Part shown: piece after piece, positions 11,801-26,126 of the stretch
Position numbering within the stretch: the stretch's first letter is position 1
Layout: every line of letters begins with the position of its first letter
From: Gonocerus acuteangulatus
Lineage: Eukaryota; Arthropoda; Insecta; Hemiptera; Coreidae
Direction of reading: 5' to 3'
NCBI GenBank assembly: GCA_946811695.1
Contig: OX328125.1
Coordinates: forward strand, 95,222,260 to 95,286,259
Length of the DNA: 64,000 bases
Position numbers and translations under genes: made by a program
The notes under the pieces: model-generated
What the model saw: the letters and a program-made list of their open reading frames with translations, nothing else
Told to the model about the DNA's origin: nothing
The model's database searches: none

Positions 11801-14800
11801 CAATTATGAAGTGGGAAGATGCCTGATTTATTTATTTTTTATTTTTTATTATTTATTTTTATTTTATTTTTTATTTTTTTAACGGCGCATCTACATCTTG
11901 GCCATTAGCGCCGGACTATATACAGGTTGCCACCCTTTTCTAATGCCAACAGCACGTGGTCGGTCACCCATTCAGGTACTGACCACGCCCGACGCTGCTT
12001 AACTTCGGTGATCTATGGGAACCGGTGCAATCAACGTGGCTATGGCCTGATTTATTAATCAAAATATATTTTTGGTTGTTTGCATAAAAACCAGAGTCTT
12101 TCTACAGTAATGAAATTTAAAAGCTACCAAGAAATCAAGGGATAGTTGGGATTCAGCTAAGAGAAGAAAAAAAAGTAAGCTCTTCAAGAAAATCTACATT
12201 TCGGACGTTTCACTTTGGTAGCCTTCTTGGGATAAAAGAATAAATATTCATAATTACAAACAAGAATAATCAAGGCAGTAAAAAACCTTTTAAAACCGTG
12301 ACAATATATTAACAATCATTCTTTTTTAAAATGTACATTAGGTAAACAAAGTTTTGTTTTTTTTATCAGTAGTTTTATACAAAAGGTAGATGAGAGAATA
12401 ACAAAATTAACAGAGGCCTAAAGTAAAACAAAATGCAGAGAAACATATTAACAAAAGCACCCAAATAACAGTATTTTCTGTTAACAAACTTTGAAGTAAT
12501 TGATTTCGTTTTTGGTTAAACGGTTCTTTTTGTCTGTTTTTATTCCTTGTTATTTTTTAATTGCTTATAGTTGGATAATGTATTTGACAATAAAATAGAT
12601 TACGTAAAATAAGAAAAGCAAATTCATTGTTAGAAATATACCTTGCCAAGAGAAAGAGATTCGATGACGTCTTTTAAATACTTTTAATTCCCTTTATGCT
12701 GCTGGTTTTTTTATTTTATTTTTAGAATTACTACTATAGTAAAAGAACACAAGAAAATGTGAAAATTTTTGATATTTTCCAATGCATTGAAACGTATGAA
12801 ATGAAGTATCTGTAGAAGAGGATTCTAGGGTCTGGCGGACCCAACCAGGTAAAGTCGTAAACACCTTTGAACAAAGGCCGAGCAAAATATTATCTGTTTC
12901 TATTCTAAGCTTTTCAAATGACAATAGGGATATGAACGGAACCGCGCTAAGATAATGCAGTTCCTGCGAGTCGGACTTTTATATTTCAAAAACTAATTTA
13001 TAATATTAAATACAGTAATACACACCACTAAAAATGTCTAGGTGGGGGAGGAAGACCAAGATAACATTTAGGTGACCATGGTTAAGTGTTGGAGAGGAAG
13101 ATTCTATACGAAAGTTTATAGCTAGACCTAAGGAGGGGGGGGGGGGGGGTAGGTCAGCAAGAATGAAAAAAGGAAAAATACTAGGTGTTAAAAGGAGGCT
13201 GCAAAAGGTGTTAATGTTTTGGAACACCCAGATAGAAATTATTGGGAGCCTGGAGAAAAAACCCTTGATTGGGGAACAAGAAAGCATATGTCGGCCATAG
13301 CCACGTTGAATGCACCGGTTCCTGTAGATCACTGAAGTTAAGCAACGTTGGGCGTGGTCAGTACCTGAATGGGTGACCGACCACGTGCTGTTGGTATTAT
13401 AAAAGGGTGGCAACCTTAATGCCCAATGGGCGTTAATGGCCCAATAGTTGATACGCCGTTAAACAGAGGAAAAAAAAAAAAAAAAAAAAAAAAAAGCTTA
13501 TGGAAGTGGAAGAAACGTCCGCAATATAGATTTTACTTGAAGATCTGACGTTTTTTTTCTCACTTAGCCAAATCCCATCCATCCCCTATCTTCATCTCAT
13601 TTAAAAGCTACCTGTAAGATGACGAGAAATTGCAGACAGTGAAGGAAAATAAATCATAGATTAAAATGTCAAATTGTGTTTTACTGTTAAACTATTTAGA
13701 AATTCCCCAAAAATGTGTAAAACTTTTGGATTGACCTGACATTTATCTCAACTCTATGATTAGTAAAGTATGTTCATTAAAGTTACCTAGAAATGTTTTG
13801 AGAGAATTATTGATGGCAAGAGTGGCGTTTGCCGAAGAATACAGAGAGTTGACGGTCTCCCTCGCCAAGCAGGTCCTCATCAAATCTTCCCCACATCCGG
13901 TTACAGACACCGCAATACCTCTCCCACAGGGGTAGTTCTGTGCCCAGCAGCCACATCCATAAATAGCAGCCTAAACATGGAGTATATAAATAAATACATA
14001 TTCTTAGAACAACTATCAAGGACTGGCTGTTAATCAGAAAATACTTCATACTCAATATTGATTATCAGAAAAATCTGGACCAGAACAACAATTAGAGTTA
14101 CTTAATCCGAGATAGAATAATTATATTTCAATTTATTGATTTCATTTAATAATGTACAGTCTTAGAAGCTTACTTGGTTAGCAAAACTGGTAGTTCCAGT
14201 TAAAGGGGCCTAAGTGTAGTTTTCCTTGCGGTCGAACAAAATAATGTTAAACGATGAGGTTTTCAACAAAATCCTTCGAATGCTTCCAGCTTGGGTAGGG
14301 GAATGCAACACACTAAAAGCCAAGATGTTACCAAGACATCGTTTACTTGCAATCATTTCTCTCATTATTTTTAATTCTATAATTTCATGTTTATTTATTC
14401 ACTTATTTTATTTTGTTGATTTATTTTCATTTGTCTCCCTTAATCCTTTAAATAAAATACGATTATATTTTGGATCAAAAAAATATTTATTGATGATAAA
14501 GAAACTTCTTGAAAATTAGTAGTGACCTTCGAAATATAATTATATCAATGCAACACAGTAATATAGCTCATATATAATTCTTTTCACAAAACTTTCTCTG
14601 GCTTTCTGTCTTTCAGGGTAAGTGGGTAATCATTCAGAGAATAAGGCATAAACTAAAAACATACTTGTCCCACTCTGCCAGGATGTTTCAGAGCTATTCC
14701 ACCACTGGAGCAAGAAGCAGCAACTCTTCCGTCCATGTCTACAGCCACAGCACCGACAGTATCCAGTAGCTCACTAGTCACGTCTGCCTGGTCAGTAAAA

Positions 14801-17800
14801 CATTCAAAACTCAATGTAAACTTAAATAATCTACAAGAGGCATAAAAAACAGGCAAAAATCTACTAATCAGTAATAGTACAGAGAATGAGAGAGGAGAGA
14901 GAGAAGTGAGTGGGGGAGAAGAGAGACTTTATGTTAATAGGCAGAAATGAGCGTAGTATATACATCAGGACAATAAATTTTAACCAATCTTATTTTTAAA
15001 CAATGAAAATACGGTAGTTGGAAAGTAAACAGCATGTAGAAAGTAGTAAGTAAGCAGTATAACAAACTAATCAGTACAAAAAAGGAACATAAGGGTACTT
15101 AATATTTCGTAAAAACGTCAAACACCTGCGCACATGCAATCCAGAAGAAAAGTTAGATTTAGGTGTCACCATGAACCAGGGCCGCCACATCTCAGAGCCG
15201 GTCACAGGACCAGATCACGAGCCCCTACTTCTCAGAGCCAGACTGAAAATTCTAGTACTTTGCTATAAGACATTTTAAAATTATTTTCATCTTGAATTTT
15301 GAGCAAAGTGAGAATAAAAGCCGACAATCGGTGCAGCAAAGGTCACTTTCGGTACCCGGGGACAACTGTACCCGGCACTCCCCCCCATGTGGCGGCCCTG
15401 CCATAAACTGAAAACCTACAGTAGCGGAAATTACTCACTGGGCCTCTTCTATTTCTGCTCTGAAAGCTCTATTACAAGCAACCTAAAATTCGTTCTAGTA
15501 TCAAGTTCATTTTAATACTAAAATCAATTATAAAAACAAGACATCAATCGACTATAAGCAATTAAAAAATAACAAGGAATAAAACAAAAAGAACCGTTCG
15601 AATAAACGAAATCAATTACTTTAAAGTTTTAAGCACTTATTTCTCCGATTGACATCGCCTAATTAAAACTATCTTCAGAACATTTTTTTTAGAGCATTTA
15701 GTAAGCTTTCGAATTGTAACCTTCCGCTTCCCAAGATTGTCAACGGTTTTCGAGATACTAACCAAAGTATACAAAGTTACCAAAACTTTTCTTGTCTGTT
15801 AATAAAATATTTTATTCTAACTCTTCCTTTACTCCAAACGTAACCAAAATTTCAACATATTAGTGTTGATGAAATTCGAACATGCAGAAAAGGTTTAACT
15901 GAATCCCATAATTCTAAGTAGCCAAATCAAAGACAATAAGGCTTCAGGGACTCCGACAGTAGCTAACTTATACACAAAAGCGGAAATTACACAATCCGGC
16001 TTTCATTCTAAAGCAAAGCTCTATAAATCAATACAAAATATGCCTAATAAAGCCTTTTCTAGTGGATACAGAAGGATCAAGAAGAAGTACTCAAGATTGA
16101 GTAGAATACCCTGCCTAATATAGCCTATATAGAATAATATGCCGAATAAAGCCTATCTAGTAGATACGGAAGGACAAATAACAAGTCTTGACGAATAACA
16201 AGTCAATATATAGAATAATATACCTAATTAAGTCTATGGAGTAGATACAAATGGACCAAAAAAAAGTCTTGAGGAATCTTGTTTTTTTTTTTTTTTTTTT
16301 CTAATTAAATACTTTTTATCAATATTTAGTATATAACCTGTGTTGAAAACTATTGATTGCTAATTGATGAATCGGGTTACAACTAAGTAGACTTTATGAA
16401 TATTTAGTATATAACCAATGTTTGGAACTGTGTTATTTCAGAATCTAGTATAGTTTAAGAACTTTTGGTGATTGATATCATTAAGTTGCTCTCTGTACCC
16501 TGGCTAGGCTTTGTATTTGTGTCGGCAGATACCTGGGGTATATTTACAACTCTTGAGAATTAACTCCGAGCAGGTAAATTTCCTGCGGACCTTCTGTTTC
16601 TATGGGCACTGTACCGACTCTCTATTCGCTCATAGTATCTAACCGTTGTGAAGTTTATTTTTTGGATTTACGACTTAATATAAATATGTAGACTAAATCA
16701 TAGCAAGAAGTCTCCCTCCGTCGTCGGTTCTTAACTATGTAGACTCGCTAATGTACCCAATCTTAGACACATCGTAATTAAAATCCACAGCAAGAACACA
16801 TTTCATCAGAATCCCCTGCTTAATAAAACATATATAGAATAATATGCCAAATAAAACCTATCTATTGGATAAAAATAGAGGAAAAACGCCGTTCGTGGTG
16901 GTAGAAAATCTTACAAGGCATTTCGCTCAGAAATCTCCGAAATATTCTTACTAATTTTACGTATCCTGTTTTATAGCCAAATAGATTTATATTCTATAAT
17001 CAATAAGAAAAAACTACTATCAATAAAAAACTATGGGCAACAGATGAAAATAGGGAATACCAAGAACAATTCTAAAGAACGAAATCAACACCAGTACTGT
17101 AATCTACATATTCATACGGCATCTTCGAATTCTAACAAACAAAATATTGCTTCTAGTTATACGTATCCTGTTTACTGACAAATACGTTTGACTGCTATAA
17201 GCAAGTACAAAAATAACGAGCAGTGAAAAAAAAAACTGCGGGAAACACAAATAGATCCGTTTAAATAAACGAAACTAACTAACTAAGTTTTAAGCACTTA
17301 TTTCTCCTAATGTGACGACCCCATCAAACATTTCTTCAAAACATTTTTTTTAGAGAATTTAATAAGCTTTCGAACAGTTACATTTCACTTGCCACGATTT
17401 CCTAACCCTTTTCGAGATATTAAGGAAAATATACGAAGGGGGCCTAATAGATATTCATATAGCATTTGAGAATCCCAAGATTCCGCAAAAATAAAATATT
17501 GTTTCTAATTATAGGTATCCTGTTTTAATGGCAAACACATTTGACTACTATAAGCAATTGCAAACACTATGCCAAAGAACTCGGAGTAGGAGCCTCGGCA
17601 GTTTCAAGACATTTGAAGGAAATCGGCAAATCCAAAACTGACATTTCATTCGTTACAGCCTGATATATTTCTAACAATGAATTGTTTTTCTTATTTTAAT
17701 TAATCTGTTTTATTGTCAAATACATTATCCAACTTTAAGCAATTAAAAAATAACAAGGAATAAAAACAGACAAAAAGAACCATTCGAATAAACGAAATCA

Positions 17801-20800
17801 ATTACTTCAAAGTTTAAGCACTTATTTCTCCGATTGAAATCGCTTATTCAAAACTTTCTTCAGAACCTTTTTTGTAGACCATTTAGTAAGCATTCGAATG
17901 GTAACCTTTCGCTTCCCAAGATTTTCAACCGTTTTCAAGATATTAATGAAAATATACGAAGTTACCAAAACTTTTCATTATTTCTAGCAACAGAAAATTG
18001 GTCTCATTTTACCTATCCTGTTTTACACACAAATAAATTTTCCTTACAAATACAACATAAGAAATTACAAAAATAAAAAGCAATAAAAAACTAAGCGAAA
18101 GAGACAAAAATTGCAAAAAGAACGAAAAAACCTGTTCATAAGAATTAAACAGACGTATTTGAAGTTTTAAGCACTTATTTCATCGATTGACATCACCTAA
18201 TCAAAAATTGTTTCAGAATCTTTTTTGTAGAGAATTTAGAAAGCTTTCAAATAGTTTCTATCCACTTATGAAAATTTCTCAACCGTGTTCGAGATATTAA
18301 TGAAATTATACGAAGTTCCCAAAACCTTTCATGTCTGTTCATAAAATATTTTATTCTAACCCTTCCTTAACTCCAAACGTAACCAAAAGTTTAACATGTT
18401 AGTTTTGATGAAATTCAAACATGCAAAAAATGTTTCAACTGAATCCCATGATTCTAAGTAACCAAACCAAAAACTTGATTTAACAACTTTTTTCCCGATT
18501 TTCTCAGAAACGGTTAAAGCTATAGCCTTAAAAATGGTTTCATTCCTTTTACTAGCCCAAGAAGCCTATACAACGAGTACTTACAAGCATATGAACTCAA
18601 AATCGTAAGCGTTACGATTTTTTTTGCGCGAATTTCGCCCCAAACGCCATCTTCCAGTGGGCGAAATTTTCTAATCGGCACTTCCGGATTGTTTCATGAG
18701 ATCAAACTTATGTTCCTTCCTATGAAGGGAGGGAAGAACCGCGCTAACAACAAGATAGAAAACACTGAGGAAAACAAACGTAAACAACCATTCTAAGAAA
18801 AGAAACCAACCCTTTCGAGGTTTCAGGCACTTAGTTGTCACCCTGGGGGGGGGGGTCCAATCGAAAATATCTTTAAAGCGTTTTTTTTCAGAAAATTTAA
18901 AAAGTCTTCGAATGATTACAGTCCCCATACCACAATTTCCCAACCAGTTTTCAAGATATTTAAGAAAACATACGATGATCCCAAAAATGCTTATAAGAAG
19001 GTAGAAATTGTCAGGGTTCAGGCGTGGTATCTTAATAATACTACATTTTTATAGTACCTACATTGGACATTGTGTACGTCGAATGAGGTAGAAAACTATG
19101 AGAGACGTACCCAGCTTTTTAAGCCTCCAACAATCTCCATCTATCCATCCTCCCGCCGTCACAAAGATGCGCATGTCCCCGCAAGCCCCAGCACATACGC
19201 CTCTTCTCGTATGGCACAAGCTTGCGGACACATCCCCGGGAAGGAGTATCTCTTTGTGGTATAACATATGTTTCTTGATTCAATTGTTTATTGTGCCATG
19301 TGGTTTATTGTTTTAGTTAGTAGGCTGTTGTTTTTCTTGTTATGCTGTAATTTAGCTCAATAAAGCCTTTGTTACAAGGTTATGTTTACTCTAAAATCAT
19401 TCTACAATTTATTGAGCTAAATTTTTACAATGGATCGCCTGTTAAAACCTGATAGATTGGAAGTTGATCCAAATCAAGCACGGCTGCTCAACATTGGAGA
19501 CATTGGCTAAGAACTTTTGAGAACTTCGTAGCTGTGACTAAGGCTACAGATGAACAGAAGCTCCAGTTACTTATAAACTTTCTCTCACCTGTGATATACG
19601 AGCATGTAAGTATCACTACTTCCTATGTAGAAGCTATTGAGGTTTTAAAAGAACTTTTCATAAAACCAGTGAATGTAGTTTTCGCTCGATATATGCTGGC
19701 ATCCAGGAGCCAACAACCAGGCGAATCCATTTTCAAGTATTTTGAATCTTTAAAACTGCTTAGCATAGACTGTCAGTTCAAGGCAGTTACAGCTGAAATT
19801 AACCGAGATGATTGTATAAGAGACTCTTTTATCAGCGGGTTAAGTTCATCTCATATTCGGCAGAGACTCCTTGAGTCTCCATCATTGTCTCTGACTCTTG
19901 CTTACGAACAAGCGAGGTCATTGGAGTTGGCACATCAGCAGGCTGAATTATAATTCTCCGATATCTGTGAATGCAGTAAATCAAATGAACAATCCCCTAC
20001 AACTTAGCGAAGAGGATCCAACGGAAACGTCTCAAGTTGCAGCTGCTGTCTCTCCGAAGTGTTTCTTCTGTGGCTACAACATCCTCGCACTTCGTGTCCT
20101 GCTAGGGATGCCACCTGCAGGAAATGTGGAAAATCTGGCCATTTCAGTAAGGTATGTCTATCTTCTCGCTCCAGATCTAAAAGGTCAAACATTTCCTCTA
20201 GCCTTACTACTAATATTATTGGAAGTACTTTCCCGAACAATTCTCGCTTAAAAACAAAGCGATTATTACAATAACTTTAAATGGAGCTCCTGTTTCTGCT
20301 CTTATTGATACAGGCAGCACTAGTAGATTCATCAGCGAGAAACTGGTGGACCGTCTAAAGCTCTCAGTACTTCCTTCCCAATGTGAGGTTATGATGGCTT
20401 CAACCTCCCACCGTACTGCTATGCATGGACAATGTATAGTTGATTTATACGTACACGGCCATCTATATAGTAGTGTTTGTTTGTCTATTCTTCCAGATTT
20501 ATGCTCTGATATTATAATTGGGCATGATATTCTAAAGAGACACTCTACAGTACAGTTGGTCTTCGGTGGGGAAGATGCACCCCTGAATATCAGTGCTTTT
20601 GCAGTAGCTAACATAAAACCTGTAACTCTGTTTTCTAATCTCACTCCTGAATACAAACCTGTAGCAATTAAGTCTCGAAAATTTTCAGTGTTAGATATAA
20701 AATTTATTTCTTCGGAACTTACTCGCCTATTAAGGGACGACATAATCTGCAAAAGTAAGTCTCCCTGGCGAGCTCAGGTTCTGGTTGTGGATAATGGAAA

Positions 20801-23775
20801 TCATAAGCGACGTATGGTGGTAGACTATTCTAGAACAATCAATAGATTCACTCTTGCAGATGCTTATCCTCTCCCTAGAATAGATGATGTAGTCAGGGAA
20901 GTTGCAAAATACTCCATATTCAGTATAATCGATTTGAAGTCCGCCTATCATCAAATTCCTATTTCACAGGCTGAACAAGCTTACACTGCTTTTGAGGCCT
21001 GTGGTCAGCTTTATCAGTTTAAGAGAATTCCTTTTGGCGTAACAAATGGAGTCGCTGCCTTCCAAAGGGTTATTGATGATATCATACGCTTGGAAAATTT
21101 ATCAGATACTTATGCATATCTTGATGATTTGGCAATCGGAGGTAAGGACCAGGAACATCATGATCAAAATTTAAATCGTTTTCTTAAAGTAGCAGAAAAA
21201 TATAACCTCACGATTGATAAAGAAAAGTCATTTCTCGTTAAAAACCATAAATCTCCTAGGCTACCAGATAACCAACAAGACTATACGACCGGATCCTGAG
21301 CGACTGGAACCTTTACAGAAATTACCACCACCAAAAGACATTTCTTCATTACGAGAACTCTGGGAATGTTCTCTCATTATGCTTCATTTATATTCCAGTT
21401 TTCCAAGAAAATAAGACCCCTTGCTGAATGTACGTTCCCTCTGTCTCCAAATGCATTAGAAGCTTTTGAAAATTTAAAAAGAGAGATAGAAAAAGATGTA
21501 GTATCTTCGATAGATTTTTCTGCCCCGTTTACAGTAGAAACTGATGCTTCGGATGTTGCAATAGCTGCAACACTCTCACAGAATAAAAGACCTGTTGAAT
21601 TCTTCTCTATAACTCTATCGTCGTCCGAAAGAAAATACTCGTCCATCGAAAAGGAAGCAAATGCGATTGTAGAAGCTCTTAGAAAATGGAGACATTATTT
21701 AATTGGCAGGCATTTTCGCCTAATCACAGATCAGCGGTCGGTTTCATTCATGTTCGACTCCAGTCACTATGGTAAAATTAAAAATGAAAAGATATTAAGG
21801 TGGAGGCTAGAATTGTCATGTTTTAAGTATGAAATTGTTTATCGACCAGGAAAGGAAAATGTGACTGCAGATGCTCTATCAAGGATCTGTTGTACATTGA
21901 CAAAAGGAAAAGAATATGAACTGCGAAACTTACATAACATCCTTTGCCACCCAGGTATTACAAGGCTATACCATTGGGTTTGTGGGAAGAATTTACCATA
22001 TTCCTTGGAAGACATCAGAAGAATGAATGCTGGTTGTAAAATTTGCATGGAGATGAAGCCACATTTTCGCAAGCATCATGAAACTCTCATAAAGGCTACT
22101 TCCCCCTTTGAACTATTGAATATAGATTTCAAAGGTCCTCTTCCTTCAAGCTCTCGAAACAAATATTTGCTAGTTTTGATTGATGAATACTCTCGTTCCC
22201 TTTTGCTTACCCTTGTCCTGGCATGTCGGCATCTACAATTATAGATAAACTTGATGAGTTATTTTCTCTATTTGGAACACCCTCATACATACATTCCGAT
22301 CGAGGCACGTCATTCATGTCACGAAAGTTGAAGTCCTACCTTCTATTGCGCGGCATTGCCTCCAGTAGAACTACGCCTTACAATCCACAGGGGAATGGTC
22401 AAGTCGAGAGATATAACGGTATAATCTGGAATACAGTAGAATTAGCCCTGAAGTCTCGAGGGTTAGACATAACTCGTTGGGAATCAGTATTGCCTGATGC
22501 ACTTCATTCTATAAGATCCTTACTCTGCACTGCAACCAATACTACACCGCATGAAAGACTCTTCAATCATCCCCGAAGATCAGGAAATGGAACTTCGACA
22601 CCTACCTGGCTAATGACCCCTGGACCTGTTCTACTCCGGAGGCAGAATAGGCAATCAAAATACGATGCAAAAGTCGATGAGGTTACATTGCTTGAAAGTA
22701 ACCCAGATTATGCCTTTGTCCGCCTTCCTGACGGCAATGAAGCCATCGTCTCAATTCGACATCTAGCGCCGCTTGGAGAAGCCCACGATACTGATACACC
22801 GAGTAAAGATCTTGAAGCTGAAGTCTTGCCCAAGTCAAATGAAGAAGATGAACCAGGAGAGCCACCACTATTAAGTGAATCGCCGGACGAGCCCAGAAAT
22901 CAGTTTCTAGTAAGAAGAAGCGCCCAAATAAGGAAACCACCTTCTTACTTACAAGACTATGTTCATTATTAGGAGGGGGTGAATGTGGTATAACATATGT
23001 TAATCATATGTTTCAAGATTCAATTGTTTATTGTGCCATGTGTTTTATTGTTTTAGTTAGTAGGCTGTTGTTTTTCTTGATATGCTGTAATTTAGCTCAA
23101 TAAAGCCTTTGTTACAAGGTTATGTTTACTCTAAAATCATACATCATTGTAGAATGATTTTAGAGTAAACATAACCTTGTAACAAAGGCTTTATTGAGCT
23201 AAATTACAGCATAACAAGAAAAACGACAGCCTACTAACTAAAACAATAAACCACATGGCACAATAAACAATTGAATCATGAAACATATGATTAACATATG
23301 TTATACCATATTCTTCCTCTAGCTTCCACCCAGACAGTTGGTCACCAGAGACCAGGGCAAACTGGCTTAGAGTTTCCAACACACGCCACTACGTCTGTAA
23401 CCGGCGAAGCCTGAAGTGCCCCCGGCCACCAACCCAATCCGTAGTACCATTTTAAGACTAAGAAACAAGAAAATGAATCCATACACACAAAAATGGCGTT
23501 AGGAAGAAAGATAAAGATCACTTCATCACAGACAGACATAACATACGGTTCCATATTCCACAGGCGGTTCCCACTCTGCGGAATATTATATAAATAAACC
23601 GACCTTTGGAGAAAGGCGCGTCAATAATTTTAGCACTTTCCTCCGAAGGAAAGTATCTATTGAGGTTGGACTCATGACGGAATTTTTGAAAAATTTCTTC
23701 AAATCTTTATCGATCCTACCTAGTAGACACCGAAAATGACCCCCGTTAAAATTTATATATATATATATATATATA

Positions 23776-23841
<66 letters not shown>

Positions 23842-26061
23842 TGTTAACACGATAGCGGCCAGAGTTTTTGTTTTTTCGTCACGAAACTTGGTATATAGCA
23901 TTCAATTAGCAAACGATTGAACGAGTTCGTTAACCGGAAGGGGGGGGGGGGTTTACCCCGAACCCAAAACACTAATTTGACTATGTCAGCCGTAATATTT
24001 GTTATATTTCAACGAAACTTGGTATTCGTAGTGGTAATATAGAGAGAAAAGTGAGATATAAAAATGAACTAAATCGGTTCATTAGAAGGGGGGGGGGGTT
24101 TACTCCGGACCCACAATACCAATTCGCCACTACCAGCCGTGATTTTTGGTATATTTCGACGAAACTCGGTATTCGTAGTGGTAATCCACAGGTAAATATG
24201 TGTTGTAAAAATAAACTAAATCGGTTCATTAGGAGGGGGGGGGGTTTACTCTGGACCAACAATACCAATTCGCCACTACCAGCCGTGATTTTTGGTATAT
24301 TTCGACGAAACTCGGTATTCGTAGTGGTAATCTACAGGTAAATATGTGTTGTAAAAATAAACTAAATCGGTTCATTAGAAGGGGGGGGGTTACTCCGGAC
24401 CCACATTCCTAATATACTCATACCGGTCGTAATTTCTGCTGTATTGTAACGAAACGCGGTATACGTCGTGGGTAACTCACGAGAAAGAAGTGTTGTAAAA
24501 ATGAGCTGAATCGGTCAATCGGAAAGCGGGGGTTTAATTTGCAATATATTTCAATAAATAAGCCCGCCAGATGTAGGTTCACAAAGCCGCCGCAAGGAGC
24601 GCTTTCTACCACTAGAGTGACTGTATCCTGTTCCTGCGTTAGATCAAAACACGATAATATGAGGTTTTTTGTATTTATTAAGTAGTGTAGTAGGTACCAT
24701 GTGTAAACATAACTCTGGAAGCATATTAATAATTGATCAGTTACTCATTACAAATTTAAAAGAGAACTATTCATGTTTTTATTTTATTTATGTAGGATAT
24801 TTTAAGCAAATTGTTCTGGAAAGCAGTCTACACTACCCAAATTCTGAGGAAAGTGCTTAGTTATGCAGCTCCTGCGTGACGGACTTTTAATAAATATATA
24901 TGTATAAATTTCAAGCACCATTTTTTTCGTGATTTATGGGTGGGTTCTGAAACGAAATTTTCTAGTCACCACTTCCGGATTGCGTCACGGTGTTAACATC
25001 ATAAGCGGGGGTTCTCCCTATGAAAAGAAGGAGAAAACGCGCTAAAATGTGCCTTTGTTTACTTCCGTTTCTATTCTAATTCATCATTTTACCTGAAAAA
25101 AAAATAAAACAATTTACTTCAATGTCAATCATTATGTTTACGGTTTCTAATTAAAGAAATATTATTCCTCTATTCTGAAATGCGCCATTATGACGGAGTT
25201 CCTGCTGGTCGGCCAAATTAGTACTTATAATGAGTTTATATTACGAAGTTTATTTATATGCAGATAAGGAGGATGATAGTGTAACTATGGTGACATTTCC
25301 CTCTCATGTTTTCTTATCATTTAAATGATTAATTGTGTCATTGTGGAACAAATTCTCATTTACAATTATAGATATTGTGAAGGACTTTTCCTCGTCACTA
25401 GGCTTTCTTAAGTAACATCAATGTTACAGAGTTACACTTAGAAATGGAAAGAGGATTTCTTTGAGTCGGGAGTTGGAAGATTTTAAAATGCTTCTCTCTA
25501 TACAATTTACATCAATCTATAATCAAGAGAGTAAATAATTATTATTATTTATATTTTAACGCCCACTTATACAGGACACGGAATCTTCGGAATGGGGCTT
25601 CTACAGGGCTAGAATGGATCAATCCTTTTCTAACCAGGGTAGATCTAATTTACAAGCATTTAGGTAAAGAAAAAAAAGAAGTTTTTTAAAGGATGAGAAT
25701 CCAGAACCATGCCCTTATTTTTGCTCAATTTTAATCCAATAATTTCAAACAAATTAAAACATATATGTAAAGATGGCTTGGAAATATGAGAACAAAATAA
25801 AAAAAAACTTTAGGGCAGGGGTGAATTTGAATTTTTGAGACTACATTTTGTCTGGAGATTAATTTTATATTTATGACATATCGATTATCAATAAGCTAAC
25901 TATTTTCCACTATATCGAATTGTTTCAGACCATGACCAGTCTAGATTTGGCCCTACAAGTGGAAAGGGGCCCCCAAACTGACAAAAAGTTTGCACACAAA
26001 TTTAAAGATGTCGGCTTTGTGCAAAAATATTGTGAGTATGAGGAGAAATATTATAGGATTG

Positions 26062-26126
<65 letters not shown>

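Larger units (their letters stand above)
12135..13595. repeat. Inverted-repeat element (family T, copy 2)
   Basis: The left arm (about 12140-12215) and the right arm (about 13505-13590, inverted) match over about 80 bp at roughly 75% by eye. Common blocks are GGGAT..GGGATT..GCTAAG, TCTTCAAG.AAATCTA and CGGACGTTTC. The arms match those at 2353-3480. The interior contains a Helentron-like end (12520-12985), a G run (13136-13149), a segment repeated at 33900-33990, and a 5S-headed SINE. Confidence 0.5.
19257..23143 (+). mobile_element. Ty3/gypsy-like LTR retrotransposon, decayed
   Basis: Two direct ~150 bp LTRs enclose gag, zinc-knuckle, protease, reverse transcriptase, RNase H and integrase-like sequences in that order, the Ty3/gypsy arrangement. 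At least six frame changes and several stops break the coding region. At 3.9 kb it is compact. The 3' LTR seems to have lost bases near its end, and an inverted LTR abuts it. It lies in TASP1 intron 5. Confidence 0.85.
23632..24888 (-). mobile_element. Helentron-like non-autonomous element (copy 1)
   Basis: One end carries an 8-bp-stem hairpin (ACTTTCCT..AGGAAAGT, 23635-23654) preceded by TTTTAGC. At the other end the inverted motif GAGGAAAGTGCTTAG (24846-24860) lies about 30 bp inside the terminus GCAGCTCCTGCGTGACGGAC-TTTT. One terminal and one subterminal inverted copy of AGCACTTTCCTC is the asymmetrical arrangement described for Helentron/Helitron2 elements, as are the inner microsatellite and tandem repeats and insertion at T runs. 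The minus strand is the likely top strand (hairpin at 3' end). No Rep/helicase is encoded. Confidence 0.6.

Noticed and set aside
11833..13492. Functional 5S ribosomal RNA genes
   Set aside because: Part of the 3' domain is missing, and both copies end in a SINE tail with poly-A and target duplications.
24002..24612. Short proteins with P-P-L-L-M-N-R-F repeats
   Set aside because: They are translations of the 145-bp tandem repeats in the Helentron-like element and recur with the repeat unit.
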